DNA of 64,000 nucleotides, from assembly GCA_031415135.1 (NCBI GenBank), contig JANORB010000076.1, positions 62,001 to 126,000 on the forward strand. The letters run 5' to 3'. Each line of letters begins with the position of its first letter. Positions within the stretch are counted from its first letter, which is position 1. The DNA is from LGRD01 sp031415135 (lineage in GTDB: Bacteria > Pseudomonadota > Gammaproteobacteria > Burkholderiales > Burkholderiaceae_C). Shown here one piece after another: positions 35,876 to 44,747 of this stretch. The notes beneath the pieces were generated by a model. That model was not told where the DNA came from and did no database searches. It was given only the letters and a program-made list of their open reading frames with translations. Position numbers and translations under genes: made by a program.

Positions 35876-37060
35876 TCAGAACGCCGCGATTCCGGTGATC
35901 GCCCGGCCCAGGATCAGCGCGTGCACGTCGTGCGTGCCCTCGTAGGTGTTGACCACTTCGAGGTTGACCAGATGGCGCGCCACGCCGAATTCGTCGCTGA
36001 TGCCATTGCCGCCCAGCATGTCGCGCGCGGCGCGGGCGATGTCCAGGCTCTTGCCGCAACTGTTGCGCTTCATGATCGAGGTGATCTCGACCGACGCCGT
36101 GCCCTCGTCCTTCATGCGGCCCAGGCGCAGGCAGCCCTGCAGGCCCAGCGTGATCTCGGTCTGCATGTCGGCGAGCTTTTTCTGGATCAACTGGTTGGCG
36201 GCCAGCGGCCTGCCGAACTGCTGGCGGTCCAGCACGTACTGGCGCGCGCGGTGGAAGCAGTCTTCGGCCGCACCCAAGGCGCCCCACGCGATGCCGTAGC
36301 GCGCGCTGTTCAGGCAGGTGAACGGGCCCTTCAGGCCGCGCACCTCGGGGAAGGCGTTTTCTTCGGGGCAGAACACGCCGTCCATCACGATCTCGCCGGT
36401 GGTGCTGGCGCGCAGGCCCACCTTGCCATGGATGGCCGGCGCGCTGAGGCCCTTCATGCCCTTGTCGAGAATGAAACCGCGGATCGCGCCTTCATCGTCC
36501 TTGGCCCACACCACGAACACATCGGCAAACGGGCTGTTGCTGATCCACATCTTCGAGCCGCTGAGCGCGTAGCCGCCGGGCACCGTGCGCGCCCGCGTGA
36601 CCATGCCGCCGGGGTCGGAGCCGTGGTTCGGTTCGGTCAGGCCGAAGCAGCCGATCCACTCGCCGGTGGCCAGCCTGGGCAGGTACTTCTGCCTTTGCGC
36701 TTCGGTGCCGAACTCGAAGATCGGCACCATCACCAGCGAGCTTTGCACGCTCATCATCGAGCGGTAGCCCGAGTCGACCCGCTCCACCTCGCGCGCCACC
36801 AGGCCGTAGCAGACGTAGTTCAGGCCCGAGCCGCCGTAGGCCTCGGGGATGGTGGGCCCGAGCAGGCCCAGTTCGCCCATCTCGCGGAAGATCGCGATGT
36901 CGGTTTTTTCGTGCCGAAACGCTTCGAGCACACGCGGGGCCAGGCGCTGCTGGCTGTAGGCGTTGGCGGCGTCGCGCACCTGGCGCTCGTCGTCGCTCAG
37001 TTGCTGGTTCAGCAGCAGCGGGTCGTCCCAATGGAACGAGGCTTTGGTTTTGGAAGACAT
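35876..37060 (-). CDS. gcdH: Glutaryl-CoA dehydrogenase
   Basis: A 394-residue FAD acyl-CoA dehydrogenase, matching the usual GcdH length. It oxidatively decarboxylates glutaryl-CoA to crotonyl-CoA. Visible hallmarks are FGLTEPNHGSDPGG (FAD/substrate region), the substrate-pocket segment around EVERVDSGYRSMMSVQSSL, and the catalytic Glu in TYEGTHDVHALILGR at the C-terminus. The start has GGAG about ten bases upstream. It is the last gene of the anthranilate-CoA operon, 54 bases after the RidA gene, so it probably handles a dicarboxyl-CoA intermediate from the ring. It could equally serve lysine or other aromatic catabolism. Confidence 0.92.
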   Translation of the reverse strand: MSSKTKASFHWDDPLLLNQQLSDDERQVRDAANAYSQQRLAPRVLEAFRHEKTDIAIFREMGELGLLGPTIPEAYGGSGLNYVCYGLVAREVERVDSGYRSMMSVQSSLVMVPIFEFGTEAQRQKYLPRLATGEWIGCFGLTEPNHGSDPGGMVTRARTVPGGYALSGSKMWISNSPFADVFVVWAKDDEGAIRGFILDKGMKGLSAPAIHGKVGLRASTTGEIVMDGVFCPEENAFPEVRGLKGPFTCLNSARYGIAWGALGAAEDCFHRARQYVLDRQQFGRPLAANQLIQKKLADMQTEITLGLQGCLRLGRMKDEGTASVEITSIMKRNSCGKSLDIARAARDMLGGNGISDEFGVARHLVNLEVVNTYEGTHDVHALILGRAITGIAAF

Positions 37061-37114
37061 GGGCGGGGCTCCGTCAGATCGAACCGTTCGCAGCGTAGCG
37101 GATTGTTGTGGCGC

Positions 37115-37528
37115 TCACTGCGGAATCACTGCGGTGGCTTCGATTTCGACCTTGGCCTGGTCTTCCATCAGCGCCGCCACCTCGACCGCCGACATGGCCG
37201 CGTTGAAGCTGCCGATCAGCTCTCGAAACGCCAGACCGATCTCGGGGTAGGCGGCCAGGTACTCGCGCTTGCTGGTCACGTACCAGGTCATGCGCACGAT
37301 GTGCTCGGGTTTCGCGCCGGCCACCGCCAGCACCTCGACGATGTTTTGCAGCGCCTGGCGCACCTGGCCGGCCAGCGTGTCGCTGTGGAAGCGGCCCTGT
37401 GCGTCCCAGCCGATCATGCCGGCGACGAACACCAAACGGCCGGTGGCGGCCACGCCGTTGGCGTAACCGCGCGGGCGCGGCCAGCCGGGGGGAAGAAGAA
37501 CCTGCATGGGATGCGCCTCCACGGTCAT
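37115..37528 (-). CDS. RidA family imine/enamine deaminase
   Basis: A 137-residue RidA/YjgF-type protein that hydrolyses reactive enamines or imines to ketones and ammonium. The fold is shown by YANGVAATGRLVFVAGMIGWD at the start (with a short N-terminal extension), the GQVRQALQNIVEVLAVAGA helix, and VEVAALMEDQAKVEIEATA at the end. The chosen ATG overlaps the thioesterase stop (ATGA). A second Met at residue 8 is possible. Placed inside the anthranilate-CoA operon, it plausibly removes the amino nitrogen from 2-amino-5-oxocyclohexenecarboxyl-CoA or a later enamine. That substrate is inferred, not shown. Confidence 0.88.
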   Translation of the reverse strand: MTVEAHPMQVLLPPGWPRPRGYANGVAATGRLVFVAGMIGWDAQGRFHSDTLAGQVRQALQNIVEVLAVAGAKPEHIVRMTWYVTSKREYLAAYPEIGLAFRELIGSFNAAMSAVEVAALMEDQAKVEIEATAVIPQ

Positions 37529-37953
37529 TCAGTTTGAAACGGCGCCATCGCAACGCGGATGTCGTCGGGGATCGCGATCGGGCGGTGTGTGTCCAGGTCG
37601 GTCGTGACCAGCACCTGCGTCATGCGCACACGCGCCTCGCCGCCCTGGCGGCAACCCAGGCTCAGCTGGAACGAGGCGCCCCCGATGCGCAGCACGCTCA
37701 AGCCCAGCGTCACCTCGTCGCCCATGCGGCTGATGGCGCTGAAGTCGCACGCCAGGCTGACCGTGGGGGTGCCGATCCGGCGGGTTGAAATCAGCGCGCC
37801 GTAGGCCACACCCAGCCCATCGGTGAACCAGTCTTCGAGCAGGCCGTTGAACATCACCATGTACTGCGGGAAGAACACGATGCCGGCCGGGTCGCAGTGT
37901 GAAAAACGAATCCGCAGCGGGCGCTCGAAGCGGTGCAGCGGTGCCTGGCTCAT
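37525..37953 (-). CDS. Acyl-CoA thioesterase, 4-hydroxybenzoyl-CoA thioesterase family
   Basis: A 142-residue hot-dog fold protein. The segment FSHCDPAGIVFFPQY is the signature of the 4-hydroxybenzoyl-CoA thioesterase family, with the catalytic Asp in HCDPAG. It hydrolyses aromatic or related CoA thioesters. It sits directly after the CoA ligase (ATGA overlap) and before RidA (ATGA overlap). A likely job is recovering CoA from dead-end 2-aminobenzoyl-CoA or a downstream thioester. Confidence 0.9.
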   Translation of the reverse strand: MSQAPLHRFERPLRIRFSHCDPAGIVFFPQYMVMFNGLLEDWFTDGLGVAYGALISTRRIGTPTVSLACDFSAISRMGDEVTLGLSVLRIGGASFQLSLGCRQGGEARVRMTQVLVTTDLDTHRPIAIPDDIRVAMAPFQTE

Positions 37954-39572
37954 CGAGCCGTCTCGGTGCGCAGGCGAAAGCGCTGCAGCTTGCCCGTCTC
38001 GGTGCGCGGCAGCTGCGCGGCGAATTCAATGGCGCGCGGGTATTTGTACGGGGCGATGGCTTGCTTCACAAAGTCCTGCAGCTCCTTCACCAGCGCGTCG
38101 GAAGCTTCATGCCCGCCGCGCAGCACGACCACCGCCTTGACGATCTGCCCGCGCTCCGCATCCGCCACGCCGATCACGCCGCATTCGACCACCGCCGGGT
38201 GCTGCAACAGCGCCTCTTCGACTTCGGGCGAGGCGATGTTGTAGCCGGCCGAGATGATCATGTCGTCGGTGCGCGACTGATAGTGGAAGTAGCCATCGGC
38301 GTCCATCAGGTAGGCGTCGCCGGTGAGGTTCCAGCCGTTCTTCACATACTGCGTCTGGCGCTCGTCGGCCAGGTAGCGGCAACCGGTCGGGCCTTTCACG
38401 GCCAGTTTGCCGATCTGCCCGGGCGGCAGCGGCTGGCCGTCGTCACCCATCACACACGCGATGTAGCCGGGCACCGCGGTGCCGGTGGCGCCGGGCCGGG
38501 CATGGGCTTCGTCGTGCGAGATGAAGATGTGCAGCATCTCGGTGGCGCCGATGCCGTCGATCAGCTCGATGCCGGCGGCCTGCTTCCACAGCGCGCGCGT
38601 GGCCGCGGGCAGCGCCTCGCCGGCCGACACACATTTGCGCAAACTGCTGTGCTGCAAGCCGTCACCCGAGTTCGCCACCGCGATGGCGCGGTACGAGGTG
38701 GGCGCGGTGAACATCACGCTGGCGTTGAACACACGCACCGCCCGCATCAGGTCGGGTGGCGAGGCCTTCTCCAGCAGCACGGTCGAGGCGCCGATGCTCA
38801 TCGGAAACAGCAGCAGGCCGCCCAGGCCGAAGGTGAACGCCAGCGGCGGGCTGCCGATGAACACGTCGTCTTGTGTCGCCCGCAGCACCTGCGGCGGCCA
38901 GCAGGCGCAGGCGGCCAGCAGGTCGCGGTGAAAGTGCATCGTGCCCTTGGGCTGGCCGGTGGTGCCGGAGGTGAACGCGATCAGGCAGGTGTCGTCCGCC
39001 GCGGTGGCCACGTTGGTGAAGGTGGCCGGCTGCACTGCCATCGCCGCCTCCAGGCCATCGGCAGCGGCATCGTTGAAGCAACGGAGTTGCGTCAGGGTCG
39101 GGCAGTCGGCCTGGGCGAGCTTCAGCTCGGCAGCCAGGCGCGCATCACACAGCGCATGGCTGACCTCGGCTTTGCGGATGATCTGCTTCAACTCCTTGGC
39201 GCGCAGCATCGGCATCGTGCCCACCGCGATGCCGCCGGCCTTGACCACACCGAACCAGCAGGCCGCCAGCATGGGCGTGTTGGGCGCGCGCAGCAGCACC
39301 CGGTTGCCCGGCACCAGGCCCATGTGATTGACCAGCACGTTGGCGATGCGGTTGGCCTTGTCCGCCAGCGCGGCGTAGCTCCAGCGCAGCCCGGGCGCCT
39401 GGATGCACACACGATCGCCGCGCCCTTGCGCCAGGTGCGCGTCCAGCAGCTCGGTGGCGCAGTTCAGCTGCGCCGGGAACTGCAACTCCGGCCGCTCGAA
39501 CAGGTACTCGGGCTGCTGCTCCGCGGGCGGCAAATGGTCGCGGGCAAAAGTGTCGGTGTGGGCGCTGGCCAT
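37950..39572 (-). CDS. 2-aminobenzoate-CoA ligase (benzoate-CoA ligase family)
   Basis: A 540-residue ANL-superfamily ligase that activates an aromatic acid to its CoA thioester with ATP. Core motifs are FTSGTTGQPKG (A3), GIGATEMLHIF (A5, benzoate-CoA ligase-like), TGDAYLMDADGYFHYQSRTD (A7/A8) and the catalytic Lys in PRTETGKLQR (A10). The soluble benzoate/anthranilate ligases of Azoarcus and Thauera have this length and A5 sequence. The neighbouring fused monooxygenase/reductase makes 2-aminobenzoate (anthranilate) the likely substrate. It lies 27 bases after the acyl-CoA dehydrogenase gene and overlaps the thioesterase gene. Confidence 0.9.
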   Translation of the reverse strand: MASAHTDTFARDHLPPAEQQPEYLFERPELQFPAQLNCATELLDAHLAQGRGDRVCIQAPGLRWSYAALADKANRIANVLVNHMGLVPGNRVLLRAPNTPMLAACWFGVVKAGGIAVGTMPMLRAKELKQIIRKAEVSHALCDARLAAELKLAQADCPTLTQLRCFNDAAADGLEAAMAVQPATFTNVATAADDTCLIAFTSGTTGQPKGTMHFHRDLLAACACWPPQVLRATQDDVFIGSPPLAFTFGLGGLLLFPMSIGASTVLLEKASPPDLMRAVRVFNASVMFTAPTSYRAIAVANSGDGLQHSSLRKCVSAGEALPAATRALWKQAAGIELIDGIGATEMLHIFISHDEAHARPGATGTAVPGYIACVMGDDGQPLPPGQIGKLAVKGPTGCRYLADERQTQYVKNGWNLTGDAYLMDADGYFHYQSRTDDMIISAGYNIASPEVEEALLQHPAVVECGVIGVADAERGQIVKAVVVLRGGHEASDALVKELQDFVKQAIAPYKYPRAIEFAAQLPRTETGKLQRFRLRTETAR

Positions 39573-39599
39573 GGTGAAGCTCCGCGGAATGGATTCAGT

Positions 39600-40766
39600 T
39601 CAGGCGTCGACGTGCTTGAGCAACTCGCGCGCAATGATGAGTTGCTGCACCTCGGTCGCGCCTTCGTAGATGCGCAACGAGCGAATCTCGCGGTACAGGC
39701 GCTCGACCGGCTGTTCGCTGACGACACCCAGCCCGCCCCACATCTGCACCGCCGCGTCGATGACCTGCTGCGCGCCTTCGGTGGCCACCATCTTGGCCAT
39801 CGCCGCTTCCTTGGTCACGTTGCGGCCCTGGTCGCGCTGCCAGGCGGCGCGGTAGGTCAGCAGCGCGGCGCTGTCGATCGTGGTGGCCATCTGCGCCAGC
39901 CTGGCCTGCGTGAGTTGAAAGTCGGCCAGCACGCCGTTGAACATGCGCCGCGTGGTGGCGCGTTGCAGCGCTTCATCGAGCGCCCGGCGCGCAAAGCCCA
40001 GCGCGGCCGCGGCCACCGAGCTTCGAAACACATCGAGCGTGCGCATCGCCACCTTGAAGCCCTGCCCCGCTCCGCCGACACGCTGCGACAGCGGCACGCG
40101 GCAATCGCTGAAGCGCAGGCGCGCCAGCGGGTGCGGCGCGATCACCTGGATGCGCTCGGCGACCTCGAAGCCCGGCGTGCCGGCGTCGACGATGAAGGCC
40201 GAGATGCCGCGCGCGCCGGGCGCTTCGCCACTGCGTGCGAACACGACGTAGAAGTCGGCAATGCCGCCGTTGGAGATCCAGGTTTTTTCGCCGTTGAGCA
40301 CCACGTGGTCGGCGTCGATGCGCGCGTCGAGTGCCAGCGCCGCCACGTCCGAGCCGGCATCGGGCTCCGACAGCGCAAACGCGGCAATCGCTTCGCCGCG
40401 CGCCACGCGCGGCAGGTAGCGCTGCTGTTGCGCCGGTGTGCCGTCGAGTGAGATCGCGCCCGACCCCAGGCCCTGCATCGCGAACGCAAAATCGGCCAGC
40501 CCTGAATGGCGCGCCAGCGTTTCGCGGATCAGGCACAGCGCGCGGGTGTCCAGCACCTCGCCGACGCCGCCATTCGCCGTGCCGGCCACGGCATGGCGCA
40601 GCCAGCCCGCGCTGCCGAGCGACCGCACCAGCGCGCGGCACTCGGCATCGACATCGGCGCTGTGCGATGAGGGCACATGGGCGCTGGCCCACGCGTCGAG
40701 CCGGCCTTGCAGTTCGCGGTGGCGCTCTTCAAAAAACGGCCAGCCCAGGTAGGTGGTGTCGCTCAT
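39600..40766 (-). CDS. Acyl-CoA dehydrogenase of the anthranilate-CoA pathway
   Basis: A 388-residue FAD-dependent acyl-CoA dehydrogenase. FALSEPDAGSDVA and EKTWISNGGIADFY are the family's FAD-binding and substrate segments, and the catalytic Glu lies in RIYEGATEVQQLIIAREL. It likely performs a dehydrogenation step after dearomatisation of 2-aminobenzoyl-CoA, in a beta-oxidation-like sequence with the neighbouring enoyl-CoA hydratase. The exact substrate cannot be told from sequence. Spacing of 36 bases from the hydratase and 27 to the ligase suggests one transcript. Confidence 0.88.
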   Translation of the reverse strand: MSDTTYLGWPFFEERHRELQGRLDAWASAHVPSSHSADVDAECRALVRSLGSAGWLRHAVAGTANGGVGEVLDTRALCLIRETLARHSGLADFAFAMQGLGSGAISLDGTPAQQQRYLPRVARGEAIAAFALSEPDAGSDVAALALDARIDADHVVLNGEKTWISNGGIADFYVVFARSGEAPGARGISAFIVDAGTPGFEVAERIQVIAPHPLARLRFSDCRVPLSQRVGGAGQGFKVAMRTLDVFRSSVAAAALGFARRALDEALQRATTRRMFNGVLADFQLTQARLAQMATTIDSAALLTYRAAWQRDQGRNVTKEAAMAKMVATEGAQQVIDAAVQMWGGLGVVSEQPVERLYREIRSLRIYEGATEVQQLIIARELLKHVDA

Positions 40767-40802
40767 GGTCGGCAGGCCTCGTCGCGGTGGGTGGCGTGGG
40801 TT

Positions 40803-41663
40803 TCAGTTGCCTTCGAAGCGCGGCTTCTGCCGGGCCGCGAACGCGCGGTAGGCGCGGCCGAAGTCTTCGGTCAGCATGCACAGCGCCTGCGCCTGCGCCT
40901 CGGCTTCGATCGCCTGGTCGATGCCCATGGTCCATTCCTGGTGCAGCATGGTCTTGGTGATGCCGTTGGCGAAAGTCGGGCCGTGGGCCAGTTCGGTGGC
41001 CATCGCGGTGGCCTCGGCCAGCAGCGCCTCGGGCGCGCACAGCCGGTTCAGGAAGCCCCATTGATGCGCCTCTTCGCCACCCAGCGATCGCCCGGTGTAC
41101 AGCAGGTCGGCGGCGCGCCCCTGACCGACGATGCGCGGAAGCATGTTGCACGCCCCCATGTCGCAGCCGGCCAGCCCGACGCGGTTGAACAGAAAGGCGC
41201 ATTGGCTGCGCGCCGTGCCCAGCCGCAGATCGGAGGCCATCGCGATGATCGCGCCCGCGCCGGCACACACGCCGTCGATGCTGGCGACGATCGGCTGCGG
41301 GCAATGCCGCATGGCCTTCACCAGGTCACCGGTCATGCGGGTGAACATCAGCAACTCGGGCGCCTTCAGCGTGATCAACGGGCCGATGATCTCGTGCACG
41401 TCGCCGCCCGAGCAGAAGTTGTCGCCGGCCCCGTGCACCACCACCGCATGCACATCATCGGCATGGCGCAGGCGCTGGAACAGGTCGCGCAATTCGGCGT
41501 AGGACGCAAACGTCAGCGGGTTCTTGCGCTCGGGCCGGTTCAGCGTGACGGTGCCGACGCGGTCGACCACCTGCCACAGGAAGTTTTCGGCGCGGTAGTC
41601 GGCACACGGCTTGCGATTGCCGGCAAGCAGGCTGGGGTCGATGGCGGGTGGGTGGGTGTTCAT
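40803..41663 (-). CDS. Enoyl-CoA hydratase/isomerase of the anthranilate-CoA pathway
   Basis: A 286-residue crotonase-family protein. The oxyanion-hole segments GAGDNFCSGGDVHE and ASIDGVCAGAGAIIAMASD are clear, and the C-terminus ends KPRFEGN as in many hydratases. It probably hydrates an unsaturated alicyclic or ring-opened CoA intermediate. Some crotonase homologues in aromatic-CoA pathways cleave rings instead. Its ATG overlaps the MarR stop (ATGA). Confidence 0.88.
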   Translation of the reverse strand: MNTHPPAIDPSLLAGNRKPCADYRAENFLWQVVDRVGTVTLNRPERKNPLTFASYAELRDLFQRLRHADDVHAVVVHGAGDNFCSGGDVHEIIGPLITLKAPELLMFTRMTGDLVKAMRHCPQPIVASIDGVCAGAGAIIAMASDLRLGTARSQCAFLFNRVGLAGCDMGACNMLPRIVGQGRAADLLYTGRSLGGEEAHQWGFLNRLCAPEALLAEATAMATELAHGPTFANGITKTMLHQEWTMGIDQAIEAEAQAQALCMLTEDFGRAYRAFAARQKPRFEGN

Positions 41664-42211
41664 GGCTTTCCTGTGGTCATGGCTTTGCCGGGCACGGCCT
41701 GCTGCGCCGACAGCTGCACGCGCAGCCGGCCCAGCAGTTCATAGAGCTGGTGCCGGTCGGCGTCCGGCATGCCACCGAGCAGCCCGACCACCCAGCCCTC
41801 GTGCACGCTGGCGATTTTTTCAAACGCCTTGCGGCCTTTGGGGGTGAGCGCAACGCGCCACGAACGGCGGTCGTCGGGGTCGGCTTCGCGCGCGACGAAA
41901 CCGTCCTTCTCCAGTTCGTCGGTGAGGCCGGTGACGTTGCCGCCCGTGACCATCAGGAAGCGCGACAGCGCATTCATGCGCAGCCCGTTCGGGTGGCGGT
42001 GCAGCTGCGCCAGGTAGTCGAAGCGCGCCAGCGTCATGCCGAACTGGCCGCGCAAACGCTGGCGAATTTGCGTTTCGATGTCGGTGCTGCACGACAGCAG
42101 CCGCAACCACAAGCGCAGCGAGTGGTGGTCGCCGGACGACATGCGCGCCTCCAGGCCGATGCTGGCGTCACCCAGCAGCGGCTGCAATTCGGTGTGCGTG
42201 GCGCGTTTCAC
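41660..42211 (-). CDS. MarR family transcriptional regulator
   Basis: A 183-residue winged-helix regulator. The MarR core is visible: LARFDYLAQLHRHPNGLRM, the recognition helix region ALSRFLMVTGGNVTGLTDEL, and the wing EKDGFVAREADPDDRRSWRVAL. I use the GTG at 42211, which overlaps the monooxygenase stop (GTGA). Upstream sequence in the frame has no MarR similarity. Being second in the operon it probably represses it and is released by an aromatic-CoA ligand such as 2-aminobenzoyl-CoA. The palindrome at 44625-44636 is the best visible operator candidate. Confidence 0.9.
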   Translation of the reverse strand: MKRATHTELQPLLGDASIGLEARMSSGDHHSLRLWLRLLSCSTDIETQIRQRLRGQFGMTLARFDYLAQLHRHPNGLRMNALSRFLMVTGGNVTGLTDELEKDGFVAREADPDDRRSWRVALTPKGRKAFEKIASVHEGWVVGLLGGMPDADRHQLYELLGRLRVQLSAQQAVPGKAMTTGKP

Positions 42212-44550
42212 GCCGGCTCCTTGCCCACCGGCGCGCCGGCCAGCGCCGTCTGGCGCGCGAACAGCGTCTCCATCTGCGTCTTGGCGGCCCAATACTGCCT
42301 GGGCCACATCACGCCGGTGAAGCCGATCCTGGCGGCTTCGGTCAGGGTCCAGGCCGGGTTGGCCAGGTGCGGGCGCGCCACCGCGCACAAATCGGCCCGG
42401 CCGGCGGCGATGATGCTGTTGACGTGGTCGGCCTCCGAGATGGCGCCCACCGCGATGGTGGCAATGCCAGCCTCGTTGCGGATGCGGTCGGCAAACGGGG
42501 TCTGGAACATGCGGCCGTAAACCGGTTGTTCCTTCTTGCTCACCTGGCCGGACGAGCAATCGATCATGTCGGCGCCGGCCGCCTTGAACAGCCGGGCCAG
42601 CGCCACCGCGTCATCCGGCGTGATGCCGCCCGCCACCCAGTCGTGCGCCGAGATGCGCACCGAGATCGGCTTGTGCCGCGGCCAGACGGCGCGAATCGCC
42701 TCAAAAACTTCGACCGGATAACGCGCGCGGTTCTCCAGGCTGCCGCCGTAGTCGTCGGCGCGCTGATTGGTCAGCGGCGAGATGAACGACGACAGCAGGT
42801 AGCCGTGCGCGCAATGCAGCTCCAGCCAGTCCACGCCGGCTTCATCGGCCCATTCGGCGCTGCGCACAAACTGCGCCTTCACCTCGTTCAACTGCGCGTG
42901 CGACATGGCTTGCGAGACCTGGCTCACGCCTTCGAGGTACTGCTGCCTTGACGCCGACACCAGCGGCCAGTTGCCCGCTGGCAAGGGCTGGTCGGTGCCC
43001 TCCCAGGCCACGCGGGTCGATGCCTTGGCGCCGGCATGGCCGAGTTGCATCGCGAACTTCGCGTCGGTGTTCGCATGGATCCATTCGGCGATCCGGCGCC
43101 AGCCTTGCAGGTGCTCCGGTCGGTACAGGCCCGGGCAGCCGGGTGTGATGCGGGCCTCGGCGCTGACACAGGTCATCTCGGCAAACACCAGGCCGGCGCC
43201 GCCCATCGCCCGCGCCCCCAGGTGCACCAGGTGGTAGTCGCCCGGCGTGCCGTCGACGGCCGAGTACTGCGCCATCGGCGAGACGATGACCCGGTTTTTC
43301 AGCGTCACGCCGCGCACCGTGTAAGGCGTGAACATCGGCGGCGGCGCCGCCAGACCCGCGGGTACGGCCAGCCCGGCGCGCTGCGCAAACCAGCGCTCGA
43401 AGCCTTCGAGCCAGGCCTTGTCGCGCAGGCGCAGGTTCTCGTGCGAGATGCGCTGCGAGCGAGTGAGCATCGAGTACATGAACTGCTCGGGCGGCAGCGT
43501 GTCGGCATACCGTTCGCCCACGTTCTCAAACCATTCCATCGCGTTCCACGCGGCGTTCTGCAAACGCAGCACGTCGACCGCGCGCAGCGCCTGGTAGCGC
43601 TGCAGCACCTGCGGAATCCGCGCCGGCTCGTGCCCCAGTTCGTTGAACTGGCGCGCCAGCTCGATCGCGTCTTCGATCGCCAGCTTGGTGCCCGAGCCGA
43701 TCGCGAAATGCGCCGTGTGCACCGCGTCGCCCATCAGCACCACATGGCTGTGGCCGTTGAAGTGCGACCACTGCTGGCACTTGACGCGCTGGAAGTTGAG
43801 CCAGGCCGAGCCGCGCAGGTGGCGCGCGTTGGTCATCAGCTTGTGGCTGCCCAGGTGGCCGGCAAACAGGCGCTCGCAAAACGCCACCGACTCGTCGGCG
43901 CTGAGCTGGTCCAGCCCATGCGCCCGCCACACCGCCTCGGGCGTCTCGACGATGAAGGTGGTGGTCTTGGCGTCGAACTGGTAGACGTGGGCCTGGAACC
44001 AGCCGTGCTCGGTTTTTTCGAAGCTGAAGTTGAACGCGTCGTACAGCTTGGTTGTTCCGAGCCAGATGAAGCGGTTGGGGCGCGTGACCACGTCGGGCTT
44101 GAAGACGGCGGCGTACTTGTTGCGGATGCGCGAGTTGACGCCATCGGAGGCGATCACCAGGTCGGCGTCCGCATAGTCGGTGTCCGATTCGACCTCGGTC
44201 TCGAACACCAGCTTCACACCCACTTCTTCGCAGCGCGACTGCAGGATGTTGAGCAGCCTCTTGCGGCCGATGCCCACAAAACCGTGGCCGCCGCTGCGGA
44301 TCACCCGGCCCTTGAATTCCAGTTCGATGTCGTCCCAGTGGTTGAAGGCCTGCTCGATCGAGGCCGCGCTGGCCCGGTCCCACTGGCGCATGTTTTCCAT
44401 GGTCGCGTCGGAAAACACCACGCCCCAGCCGAAGGTGTCGTAGGGCTTGTTGCGCTCGACCACGGTGACGTCGTGCGCGGGCCGCAGCGTCTTCATCAGC
44501 AAACCGAAATAAAGCCCCGCCGGCCCGCCGCCGATGCACACGATCTTCAT
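42208..44550 (-). CDS. 2-aminobenzoyl-CoA monooxygenase/reductase (fused flavoprotein)
   Basis: A 780-residue two-domain enzyme, often annotated as bifunctional salicylyl-CoA 5-hydroxylase/oxidoreductase. Residues 1 to about 380 are a class A flavin monooxygenase (GGGPAGLYFG at the N-terminus; GDAVHTAHFAIGSGTKLAIEDA). Residues about 400 to 770 are an old yellow enzyme barrel (VSPMAQYSA, QLGHAGAKAS, HCAHGYLLSSFISPLTNQR, DDYGGSLENRARYP). In Azoarcus evansii the homologous enzyme hydroxylates and reduces 2-aminobenzoyl-CoA to 2-amino-5-oxocyclohex-1-ene-1-carboxyl-CoA. It is the first gene of the operon, about 50 bases after the -10 box of a sigma70-like promoter, and its TGA overlaps the MarR GTG. 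Confidence 0.93.
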   Translation of the reverse strand: MKIVCIGGGPAGLYFGLLMKTLRPAHDVTVVERNKPYDTFGWGVVFSDATMENMRQWDRASAASIEQAFNHWDDIELEFKGRVIRSGGHGFVGIGRKRLLNILQSRCEEVGVKLVFETEVESDTDYADADLVIASDGVNSRIRNKYAAVFKPDVVTRPNRFIWLGTTKLYDAFNFSFEKTEHGWFQAHVYQFDAKTTTFIVETPEAVWRAHGLDQLSADESVAFCERLFAGHLGSHKLMTNARHLRGSAWLNFQRVKCQQWSHFNGHSHVVLMGDAVHTAHFAIGSGTKLAIEDAIELARQFNELGHEPARIPQVLQRYQALRAVDVLRLQNAAWNAMEWFENVGERYADTLPPEQFMYSMLTRSQRISHENLRLRDKAWLEGFERWFAQRAGLAVPAGLAAPPPMFTPYTVRGVTLKNRVIVSPMAQYSAVDGTPGDYHLVHLGARAMGGAGLVFAEMTCVSAEARITPGCPGLYRPEHLQGWRRIAEWIHANTDAKFAMQLGHAGAKASTRVAWEGTDQPLPAGNWPLVSASRQQYLEGVSQVSQAMSHAQLNEVKAQFVRSAEWADEAGVDWLELHCAHGYLLSSFISPLTNQRADDYGGSLENRARYPVEVFEAIRAVWPRHKPISVRISAHDWVAGGITPDDAVALARLFKAAGADMIDCSSGQVSKKEQPVYGRMFQTPFADRIRNEAGIATIAVGAISEADHVNSIIAAGRADLCAVARPHLANPAWTLTEAARIGFTGVMWPRQYWAAKTQMETLFARQTALAGAPVGKEPA

Positions 44551-44597
44551 GCATTGCCCTCGCTGTGGATGGTCACTGATCTTGCACGCGAGTAATA

Positions 44598-44626
44598 ATC
44601 TTAGTTATCAATAGTTTATATGTCAA
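44598..44626 (-). promoter_or_regulatory. Sigma70-like promoter of the anthranilate-CoA operon
   Basis: On the minus strand TTGACA (44626-44621) is followed by 17 bases and TAAGAT (44603-44598), close to the consensus. The expected transcription start is about 40 bases before the ATG at 44550. A 12-bp perfect palindrome, AATCAATTGATT (44625-44636), touches the -35 box, a fitting position for a MarR-type repressor. Confidence 0.7.
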
Positions 44627-44636
44627 TCAATTGATT
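44625..44636. promoter_or_regulatory. Candidate MarR operator palindrome
   Basis: AATCAATTGATT reads the same on both strands and lies between the two divergent promoters, overlapping the edge of the minus-strand -35 box. MarR proteins bind AT-rich palindromes of this kind. Binding by the regulator at 41660-42211 is inferred from position only. Confidence 0.45.
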
Positions 44637-44640
44637 TGGG

Positions 44641-44669
44641 TTGACCTTGACCGTGGTGTGTCCTACATT
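44641..44669 (+). promoter_or_regulatory. Possible promoter of the di-heme cytochrome gene
   Basis: TTGACC (44641-44646), 17 bases, then TACATT (44664-44669). The TTGACC hexamer is directly repeated at 44647-44652. It is weaker than the divergent promoter but correctly oriented, about 80 bases before the ATG at 44748. Confidence 0.45.
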
Positions 44670-44747
44670 GCAAACGCCATCGGGCTCGCTCTGGGCGGCA
44701 CGCGCTGGGCGATCACGGACGAACCCACCAAGAAGAAGGGACGGGCC

